NCBI GenBank assembly: GCA_910586435.1
Contig: CAJUGT010000097.1
Location: forward strand, 1 to 14,887
Direction of reading: 5' to 3'
Origin: an uncultured Acetatifactor sp.
Lineage (GTDB): Bacteria > Bacillota > Clostridia > Lachnospirales > Lachnospiraceae
DNA: 14,887 bases
The position numbers were made by a program, and so were the translations under genes. Below are positions 1 to 7,472 of this stretch, piece after piece. The notes under the pieces were generated by a model that was given only the letters and a program-made list of their open reading frames with translations, searched no databases and had not been told where the DNA came from. Each line of letters begins with the position of its first letter. Within the stretch, counting starts at the first letter, position 1.

Positions 1-27
1 CCGCTTTTGCGTCTGAAAACCCTTCTC

Positions 28-44
28 TGTGTCTGAAAGACACA
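28..44 (-). terminator. Short hairpin downstream of rnfB, possible weak terminator
   Basis: A 7-bp perfect stem (28-34 with 38-44) closes a 3-nt loop, 24 nt past the rnfB stop codon in the direction of transcription. There is no clear U-tract after it on the minus strand, only a GTTTT about 10 nt further on. It may mark the end of the rnf transcript, or be an intercistronic hairpin if the operon continues past the window. The motif GTCTGAAA also occurs twice here (11-18 and 31-38). Confidence 0.3.
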
Positions 45-68
45 TTGCACCTCCATTCCAAGACTGTT

Positions 69-866
69 TTATATTGGTTTTATGCTCTTTTTGGGGCATT
101 TTTCCGCACAGACACCACAGCCGACACATTTCTCCTGGTCAATTTCCGCATGGAACTCTGTTACGGTCACAGCATTGCCCGGACAATTTTTTGCGCAGAT
201 TCCACAACCTATACAGCCTGTCTGACAGGCTTTCATAGTAACCGGCCCTTTATCCACGGACTTACATGCCACCACATATTTTGCTCTGTATGGTATCAGA
301 GAAATCAAATGTTTAGGGCAGGCAGCCACACATTTGCCGCAGGCTTTGCACGCCTCCTTATCTACCACCGCAACGCCATCCACCACATGAATGGCATCAA
401 AAGGACAGGCGGCCACACATGTACCGTATCCAAGACATCCGCTGTTGCAGCTTTTCGGCCCGCCTCCCGGTACAAATCCCATCATACGGCAGTCTTCGAC
501 ACCATAGTAGTCATAATCCTTTGCCGCTCTGCCACAATCCCCCTGACATGCCACAAACGCAACCATACGCTCTGAGGCATCCGCTTCCACACCCATGATG
601 GACGCAATTTTTTCACCCACTGCCGCCCCTCCTACCGGGCAGGCATTCACTGCCGCTTCTCCCCTTGCTATGGCTGCCGCCAGGCCGGAACAGCCCGCAT
701 AACCACATCCTCCACAGTTATTGCCAGGCAATGCGGCCAACACCGCTTCTTCCTTTTCATCCACCTCCACTTTAAAGAAAATGCCGGCAGCACCCAGAAA
801 AAGACCTACAAAAATTCCTACCACACCCACTACGGCGGCGGCAGCCAAAATTCCTGTTATACTCAT
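69..866 (-). CDS. rnfB: RnfB, multi-[4Fe-4S] electron-input subunit of the Rnf complex
   Basis: RnfB takes electrons from reduced ferredoxin at the cytoplasmic face and passes them into the ion-pumping Rnf complex. The 265-aa product has one N-terminal membrane anchor (about residues 5-30). The RnfB-type cluster domain follows, with Cys51, 54, 59 and 76. Next comes a Cys107/111/126 segment, then ferredoxin modules at C140/144/150/154, C173/176/179/183, C218/221/224/228 and C247/250/253/257. This is the long clostridial form; proteobacterial RnfB has about two ferredoxin-type clusters in roughly 190 residues. The ATG at 866 follows an AAGGGAGA ribosome site. It is the last gene of rnfCDGEAB, 77 nt after rnfA, the largest gap in the operon. 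Family assignment is secure; which cysteines bind which cluster is inferred. Confidence 0.97.
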   Translation of the reverse strand: MSITGILAAAAVVGVVGIFVGLFLGAAGIFFKVEVDEKEEAVLAALPGNNCGGCGYAGCSGLAAAIARGEAAVNACPVGGAAVGEKIASIMGVEADASERMVAFVACQGDCGRAAKDYDYYGVEDCRMMGFVPGGGPKSCNSGCLGYGTCVAACPFDAIHVVDGVAVVDKEACKACGKCVAACPKHLISLIPYRAKYVVACKSVDKGPVTMKACQTGCIGCGICAKNCPGNAVTVTEFHAEIDQEKCVGCGVCAEKCPKKSIKPI

Positions 867-943
867 CTATACAATTCTCCCTTCTTAAGTCTCCCTTTCA
901 ATCGGCTCACTCACCATTTGAATAACAGGAGCTATGGAAGCTT

Positions 944-1528
944 TCACAGCAAACCTGAAAATCCGCAAAAAGCAATTGCCATCAGTCCGGCCGTCACCAA
1001 TACCAGAGGCATTCCCCTGAAAGGCTTCGGTATATCATTGTATTCCAATTTCTCCCGAATTCCTGCCAATATCACTATGGCAACCGTAAACCCAACTGCC
1101 GTAGCAAAACCGTTCACAATTCCCGTTAATATTCCATATTCCTTCTGCACATTTGTAATTGCCACTCCCAGCACAGCACAGTTTGTAGTAATCAACGGCA
1201 AATACACTCCCAATGCTTCATAAAGCGAAGGCATGGCCTTGCGCAAAAACATTTCCACAAACTGTACCAATGCGGCAATTACCAAAATAAACACAATGGT
1301 TCTCAAATATTCTACATGGAATCTTTCCAACACAAATTTATAAATCACTCCTGCCACCCCGCTGGCAAGAGTAATGACAAAGATTACAGCGGTTCCCATA
1401 CCCGCAGCCGTATTTGTCTTCCTGGATACCCCCAGAAAGGGGCAAAGTCCCAAAAATTGGCTGAGCACTACATTGCTCACCAAAGAGGAACCTATTAAAA
1501 TGAGAAGCAAATCTTTCACATTTTCCAT
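944..1528 (-). CDS. rnfA: RnfA, integral membrane subunit of the Rnf complex
   Basis: This 194-aa, highly hydrophobic protein has about six membrane spans and is a core membrane subunit of ferredoxin:NAD+ oxidoreductase (Rnf). RnfA and RnfE are homologues of opposite topology. A conserved cysteine pair from each is known to hold a [2Fe-2S] cluster inside the membrane; here the RnfA pair is Cys29 (LGLCPFLG) and Cys117 (TTNCAVLG). The length is normal for the family. The ATG directly abuts the rnfE stop codon (TAAATG, no gap). Its GGGGGAG ribosome site (1535-1541) lies inside the end of rnfE with 6-nt spacing, so translation is probably coupled to rnfE. Confidence 0.97.
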   Translation of the reverse strand: MENVKDLLLILIGSSLVSNVVLSQFLGLCPFLGVSRKTNTAAGMGTAVIFVITLASGVAGVIYKFVLERFHVEYLRTIVFILVIAALVQFVEMFLRKAMPSLYEALGVYLPLITTNCAVLGVAITNVQKEYGILTGIVNGFATAVGFTVAIVILAGIREKLEYNDIPKPFRGMPLVLVTAGLMAIAFCGFSGLL

Positions 1529-2326
1529 TTATTTCTCCCCCTTCTTTCCATCTATGGTTTCGGTAGCGGCTGCTTTGTCCTGTGCCTTTCCCGTCTCCTG
1601 TAACTGCTTTTTTGTCCCGGCAGTGTCTGCGGTATCATAAAAACGTTTCCCGCAATTTGTGTCGGAGCAGTTCATACAGTCTTCCGTGCATCCGGAGCCT
1701 ATCTTCTCATAAGGTTTTCCCGCCTTTTTCCTGGCATTTTTTATGTAATTCTGCAAGGCCACCAGCGCAGCCAGCACAAAGAATGCGCCCGGCGCCTGGC
1801 CGAATATCCTGATTGGTTCAAAAGAATCCGGCAGCAGTTCAAACCCGAACAACTCGCCTGCTCCAAGCAGTTCCCTGACCGCTCCGATGCATGTGAGAGC
1901 AAAAGTAAATCCCACTCCCATGCCCACACCGTCAAAAAAGGAAGGTAACGGAGTATTGGAATATGCATAGCTCTCCGCTCTGCCCAATATAATGCAGTTT
2001 ACTACAATCAAAGGAATGTACATGCCCAGGGCTTTGTTCAGAAACGGAATATACGCCTCCAGAAGAAGCTGCACCGCTGTCACAAAGGAAGCAATAATCA
2101 CAATAAATGCCGGAATTCTCACCCTATTGGGAATAATATTTCTCAAAAGCGAGATAATCAGGTTACTGAGCGCCAATACCACCATGGTGGTAAGCCCCAT
2201 GCCAAGACCGTTGACAGCCGAAGTAGTGATGGCCAGGGTAGGACACATTCCAAGCATCAGTACAAAGGTCGGATTCTCTTTTACAATTCCATTATACAGT
2301 CTCTCTCCCGCGCTATTCACTTTCAT
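1529..2326 (-). CDS. rnfE: RnfE, membrane subunit with a four-cysteine C-terminal extension
   Basis: RnfE pairs with RnfA to form the membrane core of Rnf. Residues 1 to about 198 are the usual six-helix protein with conserved Cys28 (LGMCPTL) and Cys111 (VVNCIILG). Unusually, it continues to 265 aa, against about 200-230 in typical RnfE. The hydrophilic tail carries Cys213, 217, 220 and 225 (C-x3-C-x2-C-x4-C), followed by a Lys/Ala/Asp/Thr-rich stretch. With six helices and a cytoplasmic N-terminus, the tail should be cytoplasmic and could bind a metal or Fe-S centre; that is inference. The start is uncertain: the ATG at 2326 has AGGGGG 5 nt upstream, while the GTG at 2329 would overlap the ribosome site. 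It overlaps the end of rnfG by 14 nt. Confidence 0.95.
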   Translation of the reverse strand: MKVNSAGERLYNGIVKENPTFVLMLGMCPTLAITTSAVNGLGMGLTTMVVLALSNLIISLLRNIIPNRVRIPAFIVIIASFVTAVQLLLEAYIPFLNKALGMYIPLIVVNCIILGRAESYAYSNTPLPSFFDGVGMGVGFTFALTCIGAVRELLGAGELFGFELLPDSFEPIRIFGQAPGAFFVLAALVALQNYIKNARKKAGKPYEKIGSGCTEDCMNCSDTNCGKRFYDTADTAGTKKQLQETGKAQDKAAATETIDGKKGEK

Positions 2327-2936
2327 CACCTCCCCCTAACAGCACATGTGCCACTTTCAAACCACCGTTGACAGCGTTTGTGATAGCTCTTGTGGTTTTT
2401 GTGGCGCCGGATATGGCATCAATCTCATAATCGGCGGTGGCACCTGTTTTGGTATAGATGAAAGCATCCACATTTTTATTATGAAATTGCGGTACCAGCA
2501 GATCCTGTGCCTCCATTCCAAGACCAGGAGTTTCCGCTATTTCCAAAATGGAGATGTCATTTAATGTCCCGTCCACCGCCACTCCCAGATAGAGAACAAT
2601 CCTGCCGGCATACCCCTCCGAGGATGCGGATTCCACCACATATCCAAGCAAATCACCCTCACTGCTCAGGGCACGATACACACTGCCTATTTTCACTCCA
2701 TTGCCGGCAAGCTCCTCCGCCAATATGGGTTCCGGCGTATACTCCATTTTTTCAAATGATGCCGCCGATTGAAACACTGCGCCGCAAGCCTCCTGAACGG
2801 CTTTTTCCTGTTGAATGCGAATCGGTTCTTTGGTCAGTTCATAAACCAGTCCCAACACCAGTCCGGCAATCAGGGTAATGGCAAACAAAATCCCTGCCTC
2901 CCGCAACATTACACTCAAATCTTTTTTATTTTTCAC
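2313..2936 (-). CDS. rnfG: RnfG, covalent-FMN subunit of the Rnf complex
   Basis: RnfG is an extracytoplasmic flavoprotein subunit of Rnf anchored by one N-terminal helix (about residues 13-33). The FMN-binding domain occupies most of the rest. The flavinylation motif SGAT is at 176-179, so Thr179 is the expected phosphoester attachment site for FMN. The conserved ETPGLG is at 135-140. Length (207 aa) is normal. The start codon is GTG at 2936, behind a G-rich ribosome site (GGGGGG, about 8 nt upstream). The gene begins inside the end of rnfD (11-nt overlap) and ends inside the start of rnfE, so translation of D, G and E is probably coupled. FMN loading normally needs an ApbE-type transferase, and none is encoded in the window. 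Confidence 0.97.
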   Translation of the reverse strand: MKNKKDLSVMLREAGILFAITLIAGLVLGLVYELTKEPIRIQQEKAVQEACGAVFQSAASFEKMEYTPEPILAEELAGNGVKIGSVYRALSSEGDLLGYVVESASSEGYAGRIVLYLGVAVDGTLNDISILEIAETPGLGMEAQDLLVPQFHNKNVDAFIYTKTGATADYEIDAISGATKTTRAITNAVNGGLKVAHVLLGGGDESE

Positions 2937-3870
2937 GCCGTATCCCCCCCTTCCGAATTCCGAAAGCCACAGGCTGCGTATATTTTTCGATTAGGGGCAC
3001 GATAAGATTTCCCAATATAATCGCATAGGAAACCCCTTCGGCACCCGGACCGAAGATACGGAAAATTCCCGTCATCAATCCCAGAAAAATTCCAAAGATA
3101 TACTGCCCTTTGATGGTAATGGGCCTGGTCACATAATCCGTAGCCATGAAGAATGCGCCAAGGATAAGTCCGCCGCCGGAAAGCTGGGCCGCAAGATAGT
3201 CAGGCGCAAATCCATGTCCTCCAAAGATTGCTGTAAACAGAACAAAAGATACTATGTAGCTGCCTGGAATCCTTAAGTCAATCACCCCAAGCAGAAGCAG
3301 AAAGCAGGCTCCTGCCAGCAGAGCAACCACGGATGTCTCACCGATTGTCCCTGCGGTATGCCCCAGAAACATGTCCAGCACATTCACCTGTTCCCCGGCT
3401 TTCAGTGCCGCAAGAGGTGTTGCGCCCGTATATGTGTCACAGTCAAAGGCAGTCATTGCGGTGGGAAAGGACAGCAGTAAAAAACACCTGCCTGCCAAAG
3501 CCGGATTCATAAAGTTCTGACCCAGACCTCCAAACAACATTTTGACCACCAAAACAGCAAATACTCCTCCCAATGCTGCCATCCATAAGGGTATGGCAAC
3601 CGGCAGGTTTAAGGCAAGCAGCAATCCTGTCACCACAGAGGACAAATCCGTTATTGTCATTTTCTGAAAGACGAATTTTCCCAGTAAAAATTCTGTCAGC
3701 ACCGTACTTGCAATCGTAACAAGAATTACAGCCAAAGCTCGAATACCAAAATTATATACTCCATAACCCGCAGCAGGCATCAGGGCGATAATAACCGCCA
3801 GCATAAGCCCGCTGGTAGTTGACCTGGATCGGATATGAGGATTGGATGATACTTTATACAATTCTCCCAC
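2926..3870 (-). CDS. rnfD: RnfD, membrane flavoprotein subunit of the Rnf complex
   Basis: RnfD is a polytopic membrane subunit (314 aa, NqrB/RnfD family) that carries covalently bound FMN and takes part in electron transfer linked to ion translocation. The sequence is mostly hydrophobic helices. The flavinylation-type motif TGAT is at 148-151 (Thr151 the attachment residue), in a hydrophilic loop after the family segment around residues 114-126 (GGLGQNFMNPALA). The start is GTG at 3870, with GGAGGG 6 nt upstream. It begins 23 nt after the rnfC stop and overlaps rnfG by 11 nt. Family identity is clear; the ion transported (Na+ or H+) cannot be read from this sequence by eye. Confidence 0.97.
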   Translation of the reverse strand: MGELYKVSSNPHIRSRSTTSGLMLAVIIALMPAAGYGVYNFGIRALAVILVTIASTVLTEFLLGKFVFQKMTITDLSSVVTGLLLALNLPVAIPLWMAALGGVFAVLVVKMLFGGLGQNFMNPALAGRCFLLLSFPTAMTAFDCDTYTGATPLAALKAGEQVNVLDMFLGHTAGTIGETSVVALLAGACFLLLLGVIDLRIPGSYIVSFVLFTAIFGGHGFAPDYLAAQLSGGGLILGAFFMATDYVTRPITIKGQYIFGIFLGLMTGIFRIFGPGAEGVSYAIILGNLIVPLIEKYTQPVAFGIRKGGIRREK

Positions 3871-3893
3871 AACATTCCCTCCTGTATTGCTTC

Positions 3894-5210
3894 CTATTTT
3901 TTCCTTTTTGCCAGCTGAATTTTGCGCATGGATTTAATCTCCTGGGTCAGGGGCCTTTTTGCGGGGCAAACATAGCTGCAACAGCCACATTCACAACATT
4001 CCATCCCATAATTTTTCACAAAAGCTTCTTCATCAAAATGTTCCGCATAATCCGCCAATCTGCTGGGAATGATTCTTCCCGGGCAGACTTCCACGCAGCG
4101 CCCGCAGTTAATACACGGCCCCGGTTCCATGGCAGACACTTCATCCTTGGACAAAGCCAGCAATGCCGTGGCTGTCTTAGTGGAGGGCACATCCAGCCCA
4201 AACATGGCAAACCCCATCATGGGCCCTCCGCATATCATTTTTTCGGGATTTGTCTTAAATCCCCCCGCCGCTTCCAAAATCTCCGCATAAGAGGTTCCAA
4301 TCCGCACTCTGAAATTGGCCGGATTCGCAACAGCATTGCCCGTGACGGTGACAATTCTTTCCATCAAGGGACGTCCCTCATGAACCGCCCTGTATATGGA
4401 CACAATGGTATCCACATTGTTCACGACACATCCCACATCCGCAGGCAGCATTGCGGAATTGATTTTACGGTCAGTAACGGCATATATCAGCTGACGCTCT
4501 CCTCCCTGAGGATATTTGGTTTTCAATGCCTTTACACTGATTTTGCCGTCTTCCTCCGTGAGCTGACGCAGCCGTGATATGCAGTCGGGCTTATTGTCCT
4601 CCACCGCAAAAATTCCCTGTGCATTTGGAAAAAGTTTTAATAAAATCTTCATTCCTCCCACAAGTCTCTCCGGTTCCTCCAGCATCCTGCGATAGTCGGA
4701 AGTCAAATAGGGCTCGCACTCAGCGCAATTCGCTATCACATATTCAATTTTTTCCGGTTCCTTGGGAGAAATCTTCACATGAGTTGGAAATCCCGCCCCT
4801 CCCATGCCTACGATTCCCGCTTCTCTGATTGCTTCCACAATCTCTTCCCGACTCATTTTATCCAGGTCCGACGCCGGATGAAATTCTGTCTCTTCATACT
4901 GAGAATCGTTTTCTACTATAATGCTCATGACCATATCCCCTGTCACCACTCGCCTGGGCTCAATGGTTTTTACCATGCCTGATACCGACGCATGAATAGG
5001 AGATGATACAAAGCCGCCGCTTTCCGCGATTTTCTGCCCCACTAACACTCTGTCACCCTTGGCGACAATCGCTTTGGCCGGCGCGCCAATATGCTGTGAG
5101 AGCGGATAGACCACAACGCTTCCGGGCAAAACATCCTGAATGGGCTTGTCTTTTGACAGCTCCTTACCATCATAGGGATGTATGCCACCCACAAATGTCA
5201 ATTTTGCCAT
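3894..5210 (-). CDS. rnfC: RnfC, NADH/FMN- and Fe-S-binding subunit of the Rnf complex
   Basis: RnfC is the peripheral cytoplasmic subunit where NAD+ is reduced (or NADH oxidised). The glycine-rich GMGGAGFPTH at about 135-144 is the FMN/NADH-binding segment related to NuoF-type proteins. A soluble-ligand-binding (SLBB-like) region follows. Two [4Fe-4S] motifs lie near the C-terminus: Cys366/369/372/376 and Cys405/408/411/415. The second sits in a dense Cys run with additional Cys406 and Cys410. I choose the ATG at 5210 (438 aa, MAKLTFVGG) because AAAGGA lies 9 nt upstream and this matches usual RnfC N-termini; an in-frame TTG at 5228 is less likely. It is first in the rnf operon and divergent from the exonuclease gene. 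Confidence 0.96.
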   Translation of the reverse strand: MAKLTFVGGIHPYDGKELSKDKPIQDVLPGSVVVYPLSQHIGAPAKAIVAKGDRVLVGQKIAESGGFVSSPIHASVSGMVKTIEPRRVVTGDMVMSIIVENDSQYEETEFHPASDLDKMSREEIVEAIREAGIVGMGGAGFPTHVKISPKEPEKIEYVIANCAECEPYLTSDYRRMLEEPERLVGGMKILLKLFPNAQGIFAVEDNKPDCISRLRQLTEEDGKISVKALKTKYPQGGERQLIYAVTDRKINSAMLPADVGCVVNNVDTIVSIYRAVHEGRPLMERIVTVTGNAVANPANFRVRIGTSYAEILEAAGGFKTNPEKMICGGPMMGFAMFGLDVPSTKTATALLALSKDEVSAMEPGPCINCGRCVEVCPGRIIPSRLADYAEHFDEEAFVKNYGMECCECGCCSYVCPAKRPLTQEIKSMRKIQLAKRKK

Positions 5211-5239
5211 TTTCCTGTGTCCTTTCAAAATTTATCCAT

Positions 5240-5267
5240 ACAATAAATATACTATTTTTTTTCACAA
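5240..5267 (-). promoter_or_regulatory. Candidate promoter of the rnf operon
   Basis: On the minus strand, TTGTGA (5262-5267) and TATTGT (5240-5245) are spaced 16 nt in the AT-rich divergent gap upstream of rnfC. TATATT (5246-5251) is an alternative -10 but too close to this -35. The match is moderate; only its position, at the head of a six-gene operon, supports it. Confidence 0.3.
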
Positions 5268-5292
5268 AATACTACTGCAAATTGAATTTTTA

Positions 5293-5301
5293 TGCTATGA
5301 T
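5293..5301 (+). promoter_or_regulatory. Candidate extended -10 promoter of the YprB-like gene
   Basis: TGCTATGAT is an extended -10 element (TG-n-TATGAT), 43 nt before the plus-strand start codon. No convincing -35 precedes it; CTGCAA at 5275-5280 is the best, at 15-nt spacing. An extended -10 can compensate for a weak -35. Confidence 0.4.
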
Positions 5302-5344
5302 AATTACAGTAAAATGATGGAAAAAAAATATATCGGAGGCTGAC

Positions 5345-6448
5345 ATGAGAATTTCTGAAGAAACCCTGGATAACTTTTCCATATCTTATCCCCTGGATCA
5401 CCTTGCGCCCTTGGAACGAATCCTCTTTATTGATATTGAAACCACCGGTTTCACCGCAAAGTCATCTTATCTGTATCTGATAGGATGCGCCTATTACCTT
5501 GCAGGGAAATGGCGGACCATCCAATGGCTGGCAGAAAATTATGACCAGGAAACAGACATTATAAAGTCCTTCTTCCATTTTTCCAGACTGTACCGTTACC
5601 TGATACACTTTAACGGCAATAATTTTGATCTTCCTTTTATCCTGCAAAGATGTGAATTATTGTCACTGCCATACAATTTTGACAATCTTCAGGGAATTGA
5701 CCTGTACAAAAGAACTGCGCCATACAAACGCTTTCTGAAACTTCCCAACTGCAAGCAAAAAACCTTAGAACAATTCCTGGGAGTTGACCGAAAGGATGTC
5801 TTTTCCGGCAGTGAATTGATTGGTATCTATCACGATTACATCAACCATCCCACAGAATTCTCTGAAAATGCCCTGCTCCTCCACAATGCGGACGATTTAA
5901 AGGGAATGTTGGAAGTCTTACCCATGTTGTCCTATTATGACCTGTTCAATGAACCGGTAAAAGCCAAGAAGGTACAGGCTAACACATATAAAGACATGAA
6001 TGGACAGACTCGCAGAGAATTAATTATTTTATTTGACGTAAATACAGCCCTCCCAAAACCGGTTTCCGCCAATGCGAATGGCTGTTATTTTCGTGGCGCA
6101 GATGTGGAATGTTCCTTAAAAATTCCAATATATGACTCAGAATTAAAATACTTCTACTCCAATTACCATGATTATTATTATCTTCCTGCGGAAGATATGG
6201 CGCTCCATAAATCCGTGGCAGGATATGTAGACAAAGCATACAGGGTTCCAGCCACTGCCGCCAATTGTTACACACGCAAAGTATCCAGTTACCTCCCCCA
6301 ATGGGATGTGATGTTTGAGCCATTCTTTAAACCGGACTACAAAAGCCGCGAACTTTATTTTGAATTGACGGATGAGATAAAAAAGAGCCGGCATATTTTT
6401 TCTCTCTATGCCACACATGTTTTAAACATGATTGCCACAGCCAATTGA
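5345..6448 (+). CDS. YprB-like RNase H-fold 3'-5' exonuclease domain protein
   Basis: This is the only plus-strand gene (367 aa). The N-terminal part (about 25-200) is a DEDD-type exonuclease fold of the RNase_H_2/YprB family. Exo I is FIDIETTGF (Asp30, Glu32), Exo II is HFNGNNFDLPF (Asp95), and Exo III is HNADD (His180, Asp183/Asp184). All catalytic acidic residues appear present, so it is probably an active metal-dependent nuclease; its substrate is unknown. Residues about 205-367 form a Tyr-rich C-terminal region in which I recognise no domain. The ATG at 5345 has a strong GGAGG site 5 nt upstream. It stands alone between the divergent rnf operon and convergent cheR. No function linked to either neighbour is evident. 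Confidence 0.85.
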   Translation: MRISEETLDNFSISYPLDHLAPLERILFIDIETTGFTAKSSYLYLIGCAYYLAGKWRTIQWLAENYDQETDIIKSFFHFSRLYRYLIHFNGNNFDLPFILQRCELLSLPYNFDNLQGIDLYKRTAPYKRFLKLPNCKQKTLEQFLGVDRKDVFSGSELIGIYHDYINHPTEFSENALLLHNADDLKGMLEVLPMLSYYDLFNEPVKAKKVQANTYKDMNGQTRRELIILFDVNTALPKPVSANANGCYFRGADVECSLKIPIYDSELKYFYSNYHDYYYLPAEDMALHKSVAGYVDKAYRVPATAANCYTRKVSSYLPQWDVMFEPFFKPDYKSRELYFELTDEIKKSRHIFSLYATHVLNMIATAN

Positions 6449-6482
6449 CAGTCTGGGAAAATATGCCTGAAACAAACCTTAA

Positions 6483-6520
6483 AATCCCCACAAAACCTTT
6501 TAATGGGTCTTGTGGGGATT
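6483..6520. terminator. Intergenic hairpin between convergent genes, probable shared terminator
   Basis: An 11-bp perfect stem (AATCCCCACAA 6483-6493 with 6510-6520), extended inside by ACC/GGT after one mismatch, lies between the ends of the YprB-like gene (6448) and cheR (6547). On the minus strand it is followed by TTTTAAGGTTTG, so it suits cheR better; on the plus strand the flank is A-rich. Its position between convergent genes fits a bidirectional terminator. Confidence 0.7.
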
Positions 6521-6546
6521 AAAATTCCTCAATTCACTTCTGCTTG

Positions 6547-7323
6547 TTAAGGTTTCTGATAGAAGAAAGAACTCTTTCTGTCATACCCCATTTCCTTATA
6601 GCTGATAATCTGTTCCGTACTGCCAATAAACAAAATTCCCTTGCTTGCCAATGATCTGTAGAATTTACGGAAAACTTCATCTTTGGCCTCCTCCGTAAAA
6701 TAAATCAATACATTTCTACAGACAATCATGTGAAAATCGGTAGGATAATTGTCCTTCAGAAGATTATGTTCTTTGAATTCCACCCTGCTTTTGATTTCAT
6801 CGGCAATTTTATAAGATGGGCCAACCTTCGTAAAATACTTTCTCTTCAGGTCATCCGGAACAGCGGCAATGCTCTTTTCCGTATAAAGCCCTGTCTTTGC
6901 CTTTGCGATAACCTGCTTATCCAGATCCGTGGCATTTATTTTAATATTGCTCAAAGGCAAATGCCTTGAAAACGCCATAACCAGAGAATAAGGCTCATCA
7001 CCTGTGGAACAGGCAGCACTCCATATCTTCAAATTTTTGCCAAACTTGCTAATCAGCTCCGGAATCACCTGCTCATCCATCAATTTCCACTGCTCAGGAT
7101 TTCTGTAAAATTCAGAAACATTGATGGTGATATAATTGACAAATTCATCAAACAATGATGTATCACTCTTCAGGCCGGACACATATTTGTCATAGCCTTC
7201 TATCTTATGCTTGCCAATCAGAGTATCGATCCGGCGTTTCATCTGCTTTTCCTTATAGCAGCTTAAATCAATCCCTGTCAGTGACAGGACTTCCCTTTTA
7301 AAATACTCATAATCATATGCCAT
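6547..7323 (-). CDS. cheR: CheR-type chemoreceptor glutamate methyltransferase
   Basis: CheR transfers methyl groups from S-adenosylmethionine to glutamates of chemoreceptors, setting adaptation in chemotaxis. The N-terminal helical domain (about 1-75) ends in NVSEFYRN (68-75), a variant of the usual NVTxFFR. The SAM-binding motif is ACSTGDEPYS at 104-113, with the acidic ribose-binding residue in ATDLD (131-135). The family motif CRNVLIYF is at 202-209. Length (258 aa) is typical and there are no TPR extensions. I prefer the ATG at 7323 (MAYDYEYF); an ATG at 7335 would sit directly on its only AGG. No cheA, cheB, cheW or receptor gene lies in the window, so it is an orphan here. It is separated from rpsA by an inverted repeat. 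Confidence 0.93.
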   Translation of the reverse strand: MAYDYEYFKREVLSLTGIDLSCYKEKQMKRRIDTLIGKHKIEGYDKYVSGLKSDTSLFDEFVNYITINVSEFYRNPEQWKLMDEQVIPELISKFGKNLKIWSAACSTGDEPYSLVMAFSRHLPLSNIKINATDLDKQVIAKAKTGLYTEKSIAAVPDDLKRKYFTKVGPSYKIADEIKSRVEFKEHNLLKDNYPTDFHMIVCRNVLIYFTEEAKDEVFRKFYRSLASKGILFIGSTEQIISYKEMGYDRKSSFFYQKP

Positions 7324-7374
7324 GGCAGCCACCATCCTGTTTTAACTTTAAAAGTGCTATGAACACAATACTAT

Positions 7375-7406
7375 GTAACAGTTCAGGCAATTTCCTGAAC
7401 TGTTAC
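7375..7406. repeat. Perfect 13-bp inverted repeat after rpsA, possible terminator or dispersed repeat
   Basis: GTAACAGTTCAGG (7375-7387) and its exact complement (7394-7406) flank a 6-nt loop, 66 nt past the rpsA stop and 51 nt before the cheR start. The stem is strong but no U-tract follows on the minus strand (ATAGTATTGTG). The plus-strand flank is only mildly T-rich. It may end the cmk-ispH-rpsA transcript, or be a copy of a dispersed palindromic element. Confidence 0.55.
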
Positions 7407-7472
7407 TATTTCCTTACATCCTATTCCGCCTTCATCCGCACACGCTTTTACCGGAATTTGACGCCTTTTTCA

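Noticed and set aside
3819..4577. 252-aa plus-strand open frame opposite rnfC
   Set aside because: It lies antisense to a certain gene (rnfC), is His/Pro/Ser/Arg-rich in low-complexity fashion, and shows no domain.
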